This document shows positions 25,912 to 33,698 of a stretch of 64,000 bases of DNA, piece after piece. The translations under genes were made by a program, and so were the position numbers. Each line of letters opens with the position of its first letter. Positions within the stretch are counted from its first letter, which is position 1. Origin of the DNA: JACDER01 sp963842575 (GTDB lineage Bacteria; Actinomycetota; Thermoleophilia; Gaiellales; Gaiellaceae); assembly GCA_963842575.1 (NCBI GenBank), contig CAWJGS010000010.1:682001-746000 (forward strand), read 5' to 3'. A model generated the notes under the pieces. The model saw only the letters and a program-made list of their open reading frames with translations, was not told the DNA's origin and made no database searches.

Positions 25912-26378
25912 GCGCATCCTCCGCGTCGCCGCTCCTCGGCTGGCGGGCCTGGTGCCTCCGCGCGGACGGGCGGCTCCAGTCCGTCCTGTACGACGACGTG
26001 TGGGAGCCCGGCAGGCCACTCGTGGCCGCATGCCCGCACGGCCACGCCGCGCCGTCGCTCGAGTGCGCGTGCGGGATCTACGCCGCGCGCCGGCCTGAAG
26101 ACGCGCTCGTCTACCTCACGGGGAGGGACGAGGCCTCCGTCGTCGGCCGCCTCCTCGGCCGCGTGGCGCTGTGGGGATTCGTCATCGAGGCCGAGCACGG
26201 CTGGCGGGCGCAACATGCGTACCCGTTCGAGCTCGCCGACACGGACGCGGCGCGGAGGTACGGTGTCCGCCGATGTCGCGAGATCCCGAGATCGACGAGC
26301 TCCGCGCGCAGATCGCGGAGCGCGACCGCGAGATCGTCAGCGCGATCAACGCCCGGCTTCAGCTCGTCCGCCGCCTGA
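25892..26378 (+). CDS. Hypothetical Cys-containing protein, probably frameshifted
   Basis: Unknown function. From about 25925 one frame encodes LLGWRAWCLRADGRLQSVLYD, then DVWEPGRPLVAACPHGH and LECACGIYAA, then LLGRVALWGFVIEAEHGWRA. Proteins with this GWR...C..H...C.CGIYAA layout recur in actinobacteria, in my recollection as unnamed hypotheticals. The cysteines and His (CPHGH, CACG) might bind zinc. No normal start lies in that frame; ATG at 25892 (MEIGKPERIL) in an adjacent frame followed by a one-base shift near 25930 is the best model. The frame runs to 26378 and overlaps the chorismate mutase start by about 100 bases, so the real end is probably earlier. Confidence 0.5.
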
Positions 26379-26557
26379 AGGCGTACAAGGAGGAGAACCG
26401 GATCAACTTCCTGGACACGCGCCAGGAGCAGCGCATCCACCGCCAGCTCGCGTCGTACAACCGGGGCCCGCTGAGCGAGAAGGGCCTGCACGAGCTCGTC
26501 GGGGAGATCCTCGACCTGATGAAGCGCGAGCTGCGCGGAGTTGACCCGGAGCCGTAG
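26273..26557 (+). CDS. Chorismate mutase type II (AroQ-like)
   Basis: Converts chorismate to prephenate for tyrosine and phenylalanine. The 94-residue all-helical protein fits the AroQ fold: IDELRAQIAERDREIVSAIN (first Arg), ARLQLVRRLKAYKE (second Arg and Lys), RQEQRIHRQL, and a final helix ending LMKREL. The start is ATG at 26273. It lies directly upstream of the trp leader, and its last codons overlap the putative trp -35 element, so it may precede the trp operon without being part of it. A partner for the class II DAHP synthase, as in mycobacteria, is possible. Confidence 0.85.
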   Translation: MSRDPEIDELRAQIAERDREIVSAINARLQLVRRLKAYKEENRINFLDTRQEQRIHRQLASYNRGPLSEKGLHELVGEILDLMKRELRGVDPEP

Positions 26558-26570
26558 CGTCCTCTACCCT
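26541..26570 (+). promoter_or_regulatory. Putative trp operon promoter
   Basis: TTGACC (26541-26546) and TACCCT (26565-26570) are separated by 18 bases, a good match to the vegetative actinobacterial pattern. The predicted start point is near 26577, only a few bases before the trp leader ATG, so the leader peptide would be translated from a nearly leaderless mRNA. The -35 lies inside the end of the chorismate mutase gene. Confidence 0.55.
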
Positions 26571-26579
26571 GGATCCAGT

Positions 26580-26645
26580 ATGACCTCTCGCCTCGACAAC
26601 TGGGCCTGGTCCTGGCGCCACGAGCGTGGCGGGAGCGTCGCCTGA
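26580..26645 (+). CDS. trpL: trp operon leader peptide (three clustered Trp codons)
   Basis: A 21-residue open frame from ATG 26580 to TGA 26643-26645 with the segment LDNWAWSWRHE: three Trp codons at 26601, 26607 and 26613 in a span of five codons. Trp codons are rare by chance, and a cluster directly upstream of trpE is the hallmark of ribosome-mediated attenuation. A hairpin CGCCAC/GTGGCG (26616-26621 with 26626-26631) starts immediately after the last Trp codon and could act as the pause structure. When charged tRNA-Trp is scarce, a ribosome would stall on these codons and alter folding of the downstream leader. Confidence 0.8.
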   Translation: MTSRLDNWAWSWRHERGGSVA

Positions 26646-26675
26646 CCTAAAGCGGCCCGCACCCTGCTTCGCTCG

Positions 26676-26699
26676 AGACCTCCACCGGGAGGTCTTTTT
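26676..26699 (+). terminator. trp attenuator terminator hairpin
   Basis: AGACCTCC (26676-26683) and GGAGGTCT (26688-26695) form a perfect 8-base stem with loop ACCG, followed by a run of T to 26699. This is a classic intrinsic terminator placed between the leader peptide and trpE. Its 3' arm contains GGAGG, which is also the trpE ribosome-binding site (10 bases before the ATG at 26703), so the hairpin would block both transcription and translation. Confidence 0.85.
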
Positions 26700-26702
26700 C
26701 GT

Positions 26703-27854
26703 ATGAGCACGTTCACCGACATAGCCACCGAATCGCCGCTCGAGGCCTATCTCCGCCTGCGCGGGGACGGGGGATCGTTCCTGCTCGAGTCGGTCGAGCA
26801 CGGACGCCTCGGCCGCCACTCGTTCGTCGGCCGCGGCTCGCGCCTGGTCGCGTTCGAGGAGGCCGAACGCTGCGGTGAGCCGGTCGTCGGGTACCTCGGC
26901 TACGACCACGTCGCCGCGCTCGAGCCCACCGTGCCGCTTCCGGCCGCAGGCCCACCGTTCCCGACGAGCCGCTTCGTCGTCGCCGACGAGCTCATCCGCT
27001 TCGACCACGGAGAGGACACGCCGCCGCTGCCGGCGCCGCCGCCGCCGGTGCACCGGCCCGTCACACCGTCGCCCGAGTACGAGGAACTGGTGCGGCGCGC
27101 GCAGGAGCACATCGTCGCCGGCGACGTCTTCCAGGTCGTTCTCTCGGAGCGGGTCGAGCGGCCGACGCGGGCCTCCGCGGTCGACCTGTACCGCGCGCTG
27201 CGTCTCGTGAATCCGTCGCCGTACCTCTTCCTGCTCGAGCTGGGCGACATCGCGCTCGTCGGCTCCTCGCCGGAGACGCTCGTCAAGCTCGAGGGGACGC
27301 GCGCGAGCGTCAATCCGATCGCGGGAACGGCGCGACCCGGTGACGAGGCAGAGCTCCTCCGCTCCGAGAAGGACCGCGCCGAGCACGTCATGCTGGTCGA
27401 CCTCGGCCGCAACGACCTCTCGCGCGTGTGCGAGCCCGGGACTGTCGACGTAGAGCGGTTCATGCAGCCGGAGCGCTTCTCGCACGTAAGCCACCTCGTC
27501 TCGGAGGTGACGGGCGAGCTCAGTCCCGGCGTCGGCGCCTTCGACCTCCTGCGCGCGTGCTTCCCCGCCGGAACCGTCTCAGGGGCGCCGAAGGTGCGCG
27601 CCATGCAGCTGATCTCGGAGCTGGAGGGATACCGGCGCGGCCCGTACGCCGGCGCTGTCGGCTACGCGCTGCCCGACGGGACACTCGACACGTGCATCAC
27701 GATCCGCACGATCGTCCTCGCGGACGGCGTCGCGTACCTGCAGGCCGGAGCGGGGATCGTCGCCGACTCCGACCCGGCCGCCGAGCACGCCGAGTGCCGG
27801 GCGAAGCTGGCCGCGCTCGAGCAGGCCATCGACCTGGCGGAGGCGGGGGCGTGA
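26703..27854 (+). CDS. trpE: Anthranilate synthase component I
   Basis: Makes anthranilate from chorismate with the TrpG amidotransferase. The feedback tryptophan site is visible as FLLESVEHGRLGRHSFVG near residues 25-41. The chorismate-binding core includes IVAGDVFQVVLSERVE, VNPSPYLFLLEL, GSSPETLVKLEG, NPIAGTARPG, LVDLGRNDLSRV, FPAGTVSGAPK and QAGAGIVADSDP. At 383 residues it is shorter than many TrpE proteins because the N-terminal domain is compact. The leader attenuator and the LLES motif favour TrpE over PabB. Start ATG 26703 with GGAGG upstream. Confidence 0.93.
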   Translation: MSTFTDIATESPLEAYLRLRGDGGSFLLESVEHGRLGRHSFVGRGSRLVAFEEAERCGEPVVGYLGYDHVAALEPTVPLPAAGPPFPTSRFVVADELIRFDHGEDTPPLPAPPPPVHRPVTPSPEYEELVRRAQEHIVAGDVFQVVLSERVERPTRASAVDLYRALRLVNPSPYLFLLELGDIALVGSSPETLVKLEGTRASVNPIAGTARPGDEAELLRSEKDRAEHVMLVDLGRNDLSRVCEPGTVDVERFMQPERFSHVSHLVSEVTGELSPGVGAFDLLRACFPAGTVSGAPKVRAMQLISELEGYRRGPYAGAVGYALPDGTLDTCITIRTIVLADGVAYLQAGAGIVADSDPAAEHAECRAKLAALEQAIDLAEAGA

Positions 27855-28412
27855 TCCTCCTGATCGACAACTACGACAGCTTCACCTACAACCTCGCGCA
27901 CCTCTTCGGCGAGCTCGGCGCGGACGTGGTGGTGCGGCGGAACGACGCGATCGACGCCGACGGGGCCGAGCGGCTCGAGCCGTCGCATTTCGTCATCTCC
28001 CCCGGTCCCGGCCGCCCGGCCGACGCCGGCGCCACGCTCGAGATCCTCCGCCGCCTCGCTCCGCAAGTCCCCACACTCGGTGTCTGCCTCGGTCACCAGG
28101 CGCTGGCCGAGGCCTTCGGCGGCGAGGTCGGCCCGGCGCGCGAGCTCGTGCATGGAAAGGCCGCGGCGGTGGAGCACGACGGACGCGGCCTCTTCACCGG
28201 CCTCCCCGATCCGCTGACCGCCGGCCGCTACCACTCGCTCGCGGTCACGCGCGTCCCCGACGACTTCGAGGTTTCCGCCACGGCCGCCGACGGAGAAGTG
28301 ATGGCCATGCGCCATCGCCGCCTCCCGATCGACGGCATCCAGTTCCATCCCGAGTCCGTGCTGACGCGAGCACGGCTCCGCAATCGCACTTAACTTCCTG
28401 GAGGAACGATGA
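27851..28412 (+). CDS. trpG: Anthranilate synthase component II (glutamine amidotransferase), frameshift at the end
   Basis: Supplies ammonia from glutamine to TrpE. The class I amidotransferase signature is clear: LIDNYDSFTYNLAH at the N-terminus, FVISPGPGRP, LGVCLGHQALAEAFGG (nucleophilic Cys) and GIQFHPESVLT (His, Glu). The GTG start overlaps the trpE stop as GTGA. Near 28366 one extra base shifts the frame so the ORF stops early at 28393; without it the tail reads EHGSAIALNFLEER and ends at the TGA 28410-28412 that overlaps the trpS ATG, the expected operon layout. Confidence 0.93.
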
Positions 28413-29398
28413 GCAAGCGAATCTTCTCGGGCATCAAGCCGTCCGGCGAGTCGACGCTCGGCAACTACTCGGGCGGCTACCGCCAGTACGCGCGCACGCA
28501 GGAGGAAGGCGACGGCTTCTTCTGCATCGTCGACCTGCACGCGATCACCGTCGAGCACGACCCGGCGGAGCTGCACCGGCTCACGCTGCACATCGCGGCG
28601 ATGCTCTTCGCCACCGGCCTCGACCCGGAGCGGTCGACGGTCTTCGTCCAGAGCCACGTGACCGCGCACTCGGAGGCGGCGTGGCTGCTCGGCTCGGCGA
28701 CGAGCTACGGCGAGTTGCGCCGGATGACCCAGTTCAAGGAGAAGGGCGAGCAGCAGGAGTTCGTCTCGTCCGCGCTATTCGTGTACCCGGTGCTGATGGC
28801 CGGGGACATCCTCCTGTACCGGACCGACATCGTCCCGATCGGCGACGACCAGCGCCAGCACCTCGAGCTCACCCGCGACATCGCGCAGCGCTTCAACTCC
28901 CGTTTCGGCGAGACCTTCACGGTGCCGGACGGCGTCTATCCCGAGGTGGGCGCGCGCATCATGGATCTCCAGGATCCCGAGGGGAAGATGGGCAAGACGG
29001 GCAGCACCGAGCAGGGGACGGTGCTGATCATGGATCCGCCCGACGCCGTGCGCGCCAAGTTCAAGACGGCGGTCACCGACTCCGGGCGTGAGATCGAGCA
29101 TCGCGAGGACAAGGCGGGGATCTCGAACCTGATCGAGATCATGACCGTCGCGACCGGCGAGACGATCCCCGAGGTCGAGGCCCGCTTCGACGGCCAGGGC
29201 TACGGCGCGTTCAAGGAGGCGGTGGCGGAGGCGGTCATCGAGCTGGTCGAGCCCATCCAGCGCCGCTACGAGGAGATCCGCGCGGACGAGCCGGAGCTGA
29301 TGCGAATGCTCGCCCACGGGGCCGAGAAGGCGCGGGCGGCGTCGGCGCCGACGCTCGAGGCGATGTACGAGAAGATGGGGTTTGTCCGGCCCGGCTAG
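28409..29398 (+). CDS. trpS: Tryptophanyl-tRNA synthetase
   Basis: Charges tRNA-Trp. The 329-residue class I synthetase begins SKRIFSGIKPSGESTLGNY, the HIGH-equivalent region, and has VYPVLMAGDILLY, IGDDQRQHLELTRDIAQRFN and the KMSKS-equivalent GKMGKTGS. Its ATG overlaps the corrected trpG stop, so it is cotranscribed with trpEG behind the trp attenuator. That places both tryptophan supply and its charging under one Trp-sensing leader. Complete, no frameshift. Confidence 0.95.
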   Translation: MSKRIFSGIKPSGESTLGNYSGGYRQYARTQEEGDGFFCIVDLHAITVEHDPAELHRLTLHIAAMLFATGLDPERSTVFVQSHVTAHSEAAWLLGSATSYGELRRMTQFKEKGEQQEFVSSALFVYPVLMAGDILLYRTDIVPIGDDQRQHLELTRDIAQRFNSRFGETFTVPDGVYPEVGARIMDLQDPEGKMGKTGSTEQGTVLIMDPPDAVRAKFKTAVTDSGREIEHREDKAGISNLIEIMTVATGETIPEVEARFDGQGYGAFKEAVAEAVIELVEPIQRRYEEIRADEPELMRMLAHGAEKARAASAPTLEAMYEKMGFVRPG

Positions 29399-30444
29399 GA
29401 CCTACGCGGTTCTCGCCGGAGTCCTCGCGCTGACCGTCGTCGCGGGGGTTCTCCACTACGCCGGCGCGAACGCGGTCGCGATCTTCGTCGTCTCCGGCGC
29501 GGCGCTGGCCGGGCCTCGCCTGGGTGATCGCGATCGCCACCGAGTCGGTGGGACAGCGTTTCGGCCCGGCCGCCACCGGCGTCATCCAGTCGACGCTCGG
29601 AAACCTGCCGGAGCTCTTCGTGGTCATGTTCGCCGTCTCCGCGGGCGAGCTCGTGGTGGCCAAGACGGCCATCGTCGGGTCGCTGCTCGCGAACGCGCTC
29701 CTCGTACTCGGGCTCTCGATCGTCGCCGGTGCCCGCGCCGCCCCCGACGGCGTCATGCGCTTCCGGCCCCGCCTGCCTATCGACACCGCGACGTTGTTGC
29801 TCCTGGCCGTCTTCGTGATCGCGCTGCTCGGCGTGTCCGACCGCGTGGGCGACCGGGCGAGCCATCACCAGGTCGCGATCTCGGTGGTCGGCGCGGTCTG
29901 CCTCCTCGTCGTCTACGGCGCCTGGCTGTGGCAGTACCTGCGCAGCGAGAAGGCGCCCGTCGCCGAAGCTGAGCCGGCGCGCCCGCACACCTCGTTCCGC
30001 TTCGCGATCGTGCTCCTGGCCGTGGGCGGCGTCGCGGCGGCGCTCGTCTCGGACTGGTTCGTCTCGGCGCTCGACCCTGCCGTGAAGGCAATCGGGATCT
30101 CGAAGGCGTTCACCGGCCTCGTCATCGTCGGAATCGCGGGGAACGCGGTCGAGAACGTCGTCGGGATCTGGCTCGCGCACAAAGGGAAGTCCGACCTGGC
30201 GATCTCGGTGATCAAGAACTCGGTCGCGCAGATTGCGGCGTTCCTCTTCCCCGTGCTCGTCCTCCTCTCCCTGTTCTTCTCCTCGCACCTGACGTTCGTG
30301 CTCAACCCGATCTACGTGATCGCGCTCGTCCTGATGGCCATCGCCGTGTGGCAGATCACCGGGGACGGCAAGGCGGTGCTGTTCGAGGGCCTGGCCCTCG
30401 TCGCGCTGTACGTGGTGGTCGCGACGCTCGCGTTCTACGAGTGA
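29382..30444 (+). CDS. Calcium/cation-proton exchanger (CaCA family), one frameshift
   Basis: Inner-membrane antiporter, probably Ca2+/H+. About ten hydrophobic segments; the two alpha repeats appear as GVIQSTLGNLPELFVVMFA and LVIVGIAGNAVENVVGIWL, with the conserved Gly-Asn and acidic residue of the CaCA family. The frame shifts near 29508-29512 (extra G in GGG); the corrected N-terminus reads VSGAALAGLAWVIAIATESVG. Product about 353 residues. The putative TTG start at 29382 overlaps the trpS end by 17 bases. It converges with the pseudouridine synthase gene with a one-base gap. Confidence 0.87.
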
Positions 30445-30445
30445 A

Positions 30446-31135
30446 TCACCGGACGAGCTCCCGGAGAGCCGCGACCTCGTCGGGAGCGAGCTCGCGCGAC
30501 CGGCCGGCAGCCAGATCGTCCGCGCTGAGGCCCGCGTAGCGCGACCTGTGCAGGCGGACGACGGGATGTCCGACGGCCTCGAGCATTCGCTTCACCTGGT
30601 GCTTGCGGCCCTCGTGGATCGTGAGCTCCACCCGGGAAGGGCCGAGCAGGCGTGCCTGCGCGGGAGAGCTGCGGCCGTCCTCCAGCGCGACGCCCTCGGC
30701 CAGGCGGCGGAGTGTTTCCTTCGTCGGCCGTCCCTCGACGTCCGCGACGTACACCTTGTCCACCCGATACCGGGGATGCGCGAGCTTGTGGGCGAGAGGG
30801 CCGTCGTTCGTCAGCAGCAGCGCGCCGGTCGTGTCGGCGTCCAGGCGGCCGACGGGGACGACGCCCGGACGGCGTCCGATCAGGTCGACGACCGTCCGGC
30901 GTCCGTGCGGGTCGCGCGCGGTGGTTACGACCCCGGCCGGCTTGTGCAGCAGCACGTAGGCGAGCCTTTGCGGGCGAACGCGCTTGCCGTCGACGTCGAC
31001 CACGTCCCGCTTGCCGACGATGGTGTTCAGCTCGCCCGGCGCGCCGTTCACGGTGACCCGGCCCGCCTTGATCAGCTCGTCCGCTGCACGGCGCGAGGCC
31101 ACGCCCGCTCGAGCGAGATACGCGTTCAGCCTCAT
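30446..31135 (-). CDS. Ribosomal large-subunit pseudouridine synthase, RsuA/RluB family
   Basis: Converts specific uridines of rRNA to pseudouridine. The N-terminal S4 RNA-binding domain (LNAYLARAGVASRRAADELIKAGRVTVNG) precedes the catalytic domain with VLLHKPAGVVTTARDP, VPVGRLDADTTGALLLTNDG (catalytic Asp) and TIHEGRKHQVKRMLEAVGH. At 229 residues it fits RluB/RsuA. The gene lies near scpAB, a common neighbour. Which uridine is modified cannot be told from the sequence. Confidence 0.93.
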   Translation of the reverse strand: MRLNAYLARAGVASRRAADELIKAGRVTVNGAPGELNTIVGKRDVVDVDGKRVRPQRLAYVLLHKPAGVVTTARDPHGRRTVVDLIGRRPGVVPVGRLDADTTGALLLTNDGPLAHKLAHPRYRVDKVYVADVEGRPTKETLRRLAEGVALEDGRSSPAQARLLGPSRVELTIHEGRKHQVKRMLEAVGHPVVRLHRSRYAGLSADDLAAGRSRELAPDEVAALRELVR

Positions 31136-31152
31136 GTCGTCATTATTCGGGC

Positions 31153-31443
31153 ATGCCCCACTACATCTCGCTGATGCGCTGGACGTCGCAGGGCGTCGCC
31201 GGTCTTCCGGGATGGCGCGAGCGGGTCGAGGAGGGAGAGCGGATCATCGAGGAGGCGGGCGGCGAACTGGTCGGCGTCTACGTGACGCTCGGGCGCTATG
31301 ACGTGGTCGAGATCTTCGAGGCCCCGGACGACGACATCGCGGTCGAGATCCTGCTCAAGCTCCAGCGCTACGGCGCTGAGCACACCGAGACGCTCCGCGC
31401 GTTCACGCGCGACGAAGCCGAAGCGATCATCCGCAAGCTCTAG
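31153..31443 (+). CDS. GYD-domain protein
   Basis: A 96-residue cytoplasmic protein of the GYD family: YISLMRWTSQGVAGL at the N-terminus, GGELVGVYVTLGRYDVVEIFEAPDD in the middle and TLRAFTRDEAEAI near the end. Function of this family is unknown; it has a ferredoxin-like fold related to small oligomeric sensor or decarboxylase proteins. It is divergent from the pseudouridine synthase gene and overlaps the SDR stop by four bases at its 3' end. Confidence 0.85.
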   Translation: MPHYISLMRWTSQGVAGLPGWRERVEEGERIIEEAGGELVGVYVTLGRYDVVEIFEAPDDDIAVEILLKLQRYGAEHTETLRAFTRDEAEAIIRKL

Positions 31444-32189
31444 CGCTCCCGCCCGAGCGGGAGCAGGCGCTCGCCGTCCTCGTCCGCCCACCGCACCATC
31501 ACCCGCCCCGCCAGCGACTCGTCGGTCGCGAGCCGGACGATCAGTCCCGCAATCTCCTCGACCGGAACGAGGCCCCGCACCTCCGCCCGCTCCTCGGGCG
31601 TCATCGCCGCGACGGTCCGCTCGACCGCCTCGGTCAGCACCCAGTCCGGGCAGATGCAGGTGACGGAGATGCGGTCGCTCTCCCACAGCGAGCCGAGCGA
31701 GGTCGTGACGGCGACGACGCCCGCCTTCGCGGCGGCGTACTCGACGGGCCTGTAGGGCTCGCGCATCAGGCCGGCGACGGAGGACACGTTCACGATCGAG
31801 CCGCCGCCGCGCCGGCGCATCGGCTCGAGCACCGCCTGGATCCCGAGCATGACGCCACGGAGATTGACGTCGAGCACCGCGCCCCAGCGATCCGTGCTCG
31901 TGTCGGGGAAGTTCGGCGGCCGGTGGCCGCCCGCGTTGTTGACGAGGACGTCGACGACCCCCGCGGTCTCGACCACGTGGCGCCAGTCCTCCTCGGACGC
32001 GACGTCGGCAACGCACGGGGTCACGGCGCCGTCGCCGAGCGCTACGAGCTCGTCGAGCCCTTCCAGTTCTTCCTCGAGGTCGGTGGCCACAACGCGTGCC
32101 CCTTCGGCCACGAGCGCGAGCGTGGTCGCGCGGCCGATGCCCCAGGCGGCGCCGGTGACGATCGCGGTCTTGCCGGCGAGGTCAGGCAG
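31440..32189 (-). CDS. Short-chain dehydrogenase/reductase
   Basis: NAD(P)-dependent oxidoreductase of unknown substrate, about 249 residues. Cofactor loop TGAAWGIGRATTLAL, the NNAGG structural motif, Ser in VNVSSVAGLM and the active-site YAAAKAG are all present. No ATG, GTG or TTG fits the N-terminus; the family homology begins right at LPDLAGKTAIVTG, so a CTG at 32189 overlapping the scpB stop is the likely start, or a base is wrong. Inserted between scpB and the GYD gene; no pathway can be inferred. Confidence 0.87.
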   Translation of the reverse strand: MPDLAGKTAIVTGAAWGIGRATTLALVAEGARVVATDLEEELEGLDELVALGDGAVTPCVADVASEEDWRHVVETAGVVDVLVNNAGGHRPPNFPDTSTDRWGAVLDVNLRGVMLGIQAVLEPMRRRGGGSIVNVSSVAGLMREPYRPVEYAAAKAGVVAVTTSLGSLWESDRISVTCICPDWVLTEAVERTVAAMTPEERAEVRGLVPVEEIAGLIVRLATDESLAGRVMVRWADEDGERLLPLGRER

Positions 32190-32766
32190 TCTTGCGTTCC
32201 GCGACCGCGTGCAGACGGGTGCGGATCTCGTCCGCGTCGCCGCCGAGCTCCTCGAGCCGCGGCAGCTCGGACAGGCTCCCGAGCCCGAAGACCCGTTCGA
32301 ACAGCGGCGTTGTGCGATAGCGGACGGCGCCACCGACCGAAGACTCCCGGCCCGCTTCGCCGAGGAGGCCCCGCTCGACCAGGCCGGCCACGGCCGAATC
32401 CGCCGCGACGCCCCGGATGCGCGCAATCTCCGGCCTCGTGCACGGACCGAGGTAGGCGACGATCGCCAACGTCTCGAGCGCGGCCTGCGAGAGCCCCCGC
32501 TCGGCGGGCTTGCCGAAGAGCCGGGAACAGGCTTCGGCCGCATCGCGGGCGGCGCGGAACGCGTAGCCGCCGGCGACGTGCTCGAGCACGATCCCGCTTC
32601 GACCCTCGCGGTAGCGCTCCTCGAGCAGGGACAGCGCGGTCTCGATGCGCTCGTGCTCGTCCTCGGTCGCCACCGCCAGCTCGTCCACCGACAGCGGTTG
32701 GGACGCGACCACGAGCAGCGCCTCGATCGTGCGAGCGAGGCGGTCGAGCGGGTTGGTCTGGATCAG
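32182..32766 (-). CDS. scpB: Segregation and condensation protein B
   Basis: Partner of SMC and ScpA in chromosome condensation. Two winged-helix domains: IEALLVVASQPLSVDELAVATE at the N-terminus, then GLSQAALETLAIVAYLGPCTRPEIARIRG and a C-terminal HTH with LLGEAGRESSVGGAVRYRTTPLFERVFGL. A GTG at 32712 would delete the first helix, which homologs have, so I extend to a CTG at 32766 overlapping the scpA stop (TGA at 32763-32765). The start codon is thus unusual or affected by an error. About 194 residues. Confidence 0.9.
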   Translation of the reverse strand: MIQTNPLDRLARTIEALLVVASQPLSVDELAVATEDEHERIETALSLLEERYREGRSGIVLEHVAGGYAFRAARDAAEACSRLFGKPAERGLSQAALETLAIVAYLGPCTRPEIARIRGVAADSAVAGLVERGLLGEAGRESSVGGAVRYRTTPLFERVFGLGSLSELPRLEELGGDADEIRTRLHAVAERKTA

Positions 32767-33533
32767 GCGGAGCGGAGCTTCGATGTCGTCCTCCTTTCAC
32801 GCGCGGCGGGGGTCTCCTCCTCCGCCCGCGAGACTCGAATCGGCGCGAACGGGGCGCCCTGAGAGAGCGCCACCTCTCCCCGTTTCCGCAGCTCGAGCAG
32901 CGCGAGGAACGCGACCGCCTGCTCGGCGAGCGTCAGCCCCACGACCTCCTGCTCGAAGTCGAACCGTCGCCGCCGGCCGAGCAGCGCGCGGAAGCGATCG
33001 AGGAAGACCGAGACCGGCGGGAAGCGCAGGGCCATGTGCGCGACCGAGACCGGAGGGGGCTCGACCGCGAGCGCGCGGAGCGCGGCCGCAAGCGACGCCG
33101 AATCCTGCGGCGCCAGCACGGGCTCGAGCTTGGGCGCGAGCGGCGCCGGCCCGAGGCGAAAGTAGCGGTCGCGCTCCGCGGCCAGCCGCTCGGCCAGCCA
33201 CAGCGAGGCCTCCTTGAAACGCCGGTACTCGGCGAGGCGCCGCGCGAGCTCCTCGGCCGCCTCCTCCGGATCGAGCTCCTCGAGGTCGACGTCCTCCCCG
33301 GCCACCAGCGCGCGCGCCTTCAGCTCGAGCAGCGACGAGACGAGCACCAGAAACTCGCCGCACGCTTCGAGGTCGAGCTCGTCCCGCTCGGCCAGTCCCT
33401 CGACGAAGGCGAGGACGACGCCCGCCACGTCCACGTCCGCCAGCGGCACCTCCTCCTTCAGGACCAGGGTCAGCAGCAGGTCGAAGGGGCCTTCGAACGC
33501 CTCGAGGTCGAGCTCGAGCTCGTGAACGGACAC
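32763..33533 (-). CDS. scpA: Segregation and condensation protein A
   Basis: Kleisin that bridges the SMC heads together with ScpB. The 256-residue protein has the N-terminal signature LEAFEGPFDLLLTLVLKEEVPLADV, the helical middle (FLVLVSSLLELKARALV) and the C-terminal winged helix AFLALLELRKRGEVALSQ. The start at 33533 (MSVHELELDLEAFEGP) is well supported by homology. It is first in the scpA-scpB-SDR run. The region upstream carries a dispersed hairpin repeat. Confidence 0.93.
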   Translation of the reverse strand: MSVHELELDLEAFEGPFDLLLTLVLKEEVPLADVDVAGVVLAFVEGLAERDELDLEACGEFLVLVSSLLELKARALVAGEDVDLEELDPEEAAEELARRLAEYRRFKEASLWLAERLAAERDRYFRLGPAPLAPKLEPVLAPQDSASLAAALRALAVEPPPVSVAHMALRFPPVSVFLDRFRALLGRRRRFDFEQEVVGLTLAEQAVAFLALLELRKRGEVALSQGAPFAPIRVSRAEEETPAARERRTTSKLRSA

Positions 33534-33584
33534 GGCGCGGGCCTTCCGTGGTCATCGCCGCGCTCCTGGGTCGCGAGAAGCAAG

Positions 33585-33647
33585 CGAGGCAAGGACGCAG
33601 GAGCCCGTAGCCGTAGTGCTACGGGCGCGACTGAGGACGCCGCATCG
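33585..33647. repeat. Dispersed hairpin repeat, copy 2
   Basis: Second copy of the element at 6839-6903, between scpA and lgt. Stem GCCCGTAGC (33603-33611) pairs with GCTACGGGC (33618-33626) around loop CGTAGT. The flanks cgaggcaaggacgcag and gcgactgaggacgccgc are the same as in copy 1, while the distal stem pairs differ in a compensating way. Same orientation relative to flanking minus-strand genes. Confidence 0.75.
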
Positions 33648-33658
33648 CGCAGTCTTAT

Positions 33659-33684
33659 CGCGGCCAGGGCCGGAGATGGCCGCG
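33659..33684 (-). terminator. Hairpin downstream of lgt
   Basis: CGCGGCCA (33659-33666) and TGGCCGCG (33677-33684) form a perfect 8-base stem with a 10-base loop, 15 bases beyond the lgt stop. There is no U-tract, so it could be a weak or factor-assisted terminator, common in high-GC actinobacteria. Confidence 0.45.
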
Positions 33685-33698
33685 GAGCGCCAATCAGG

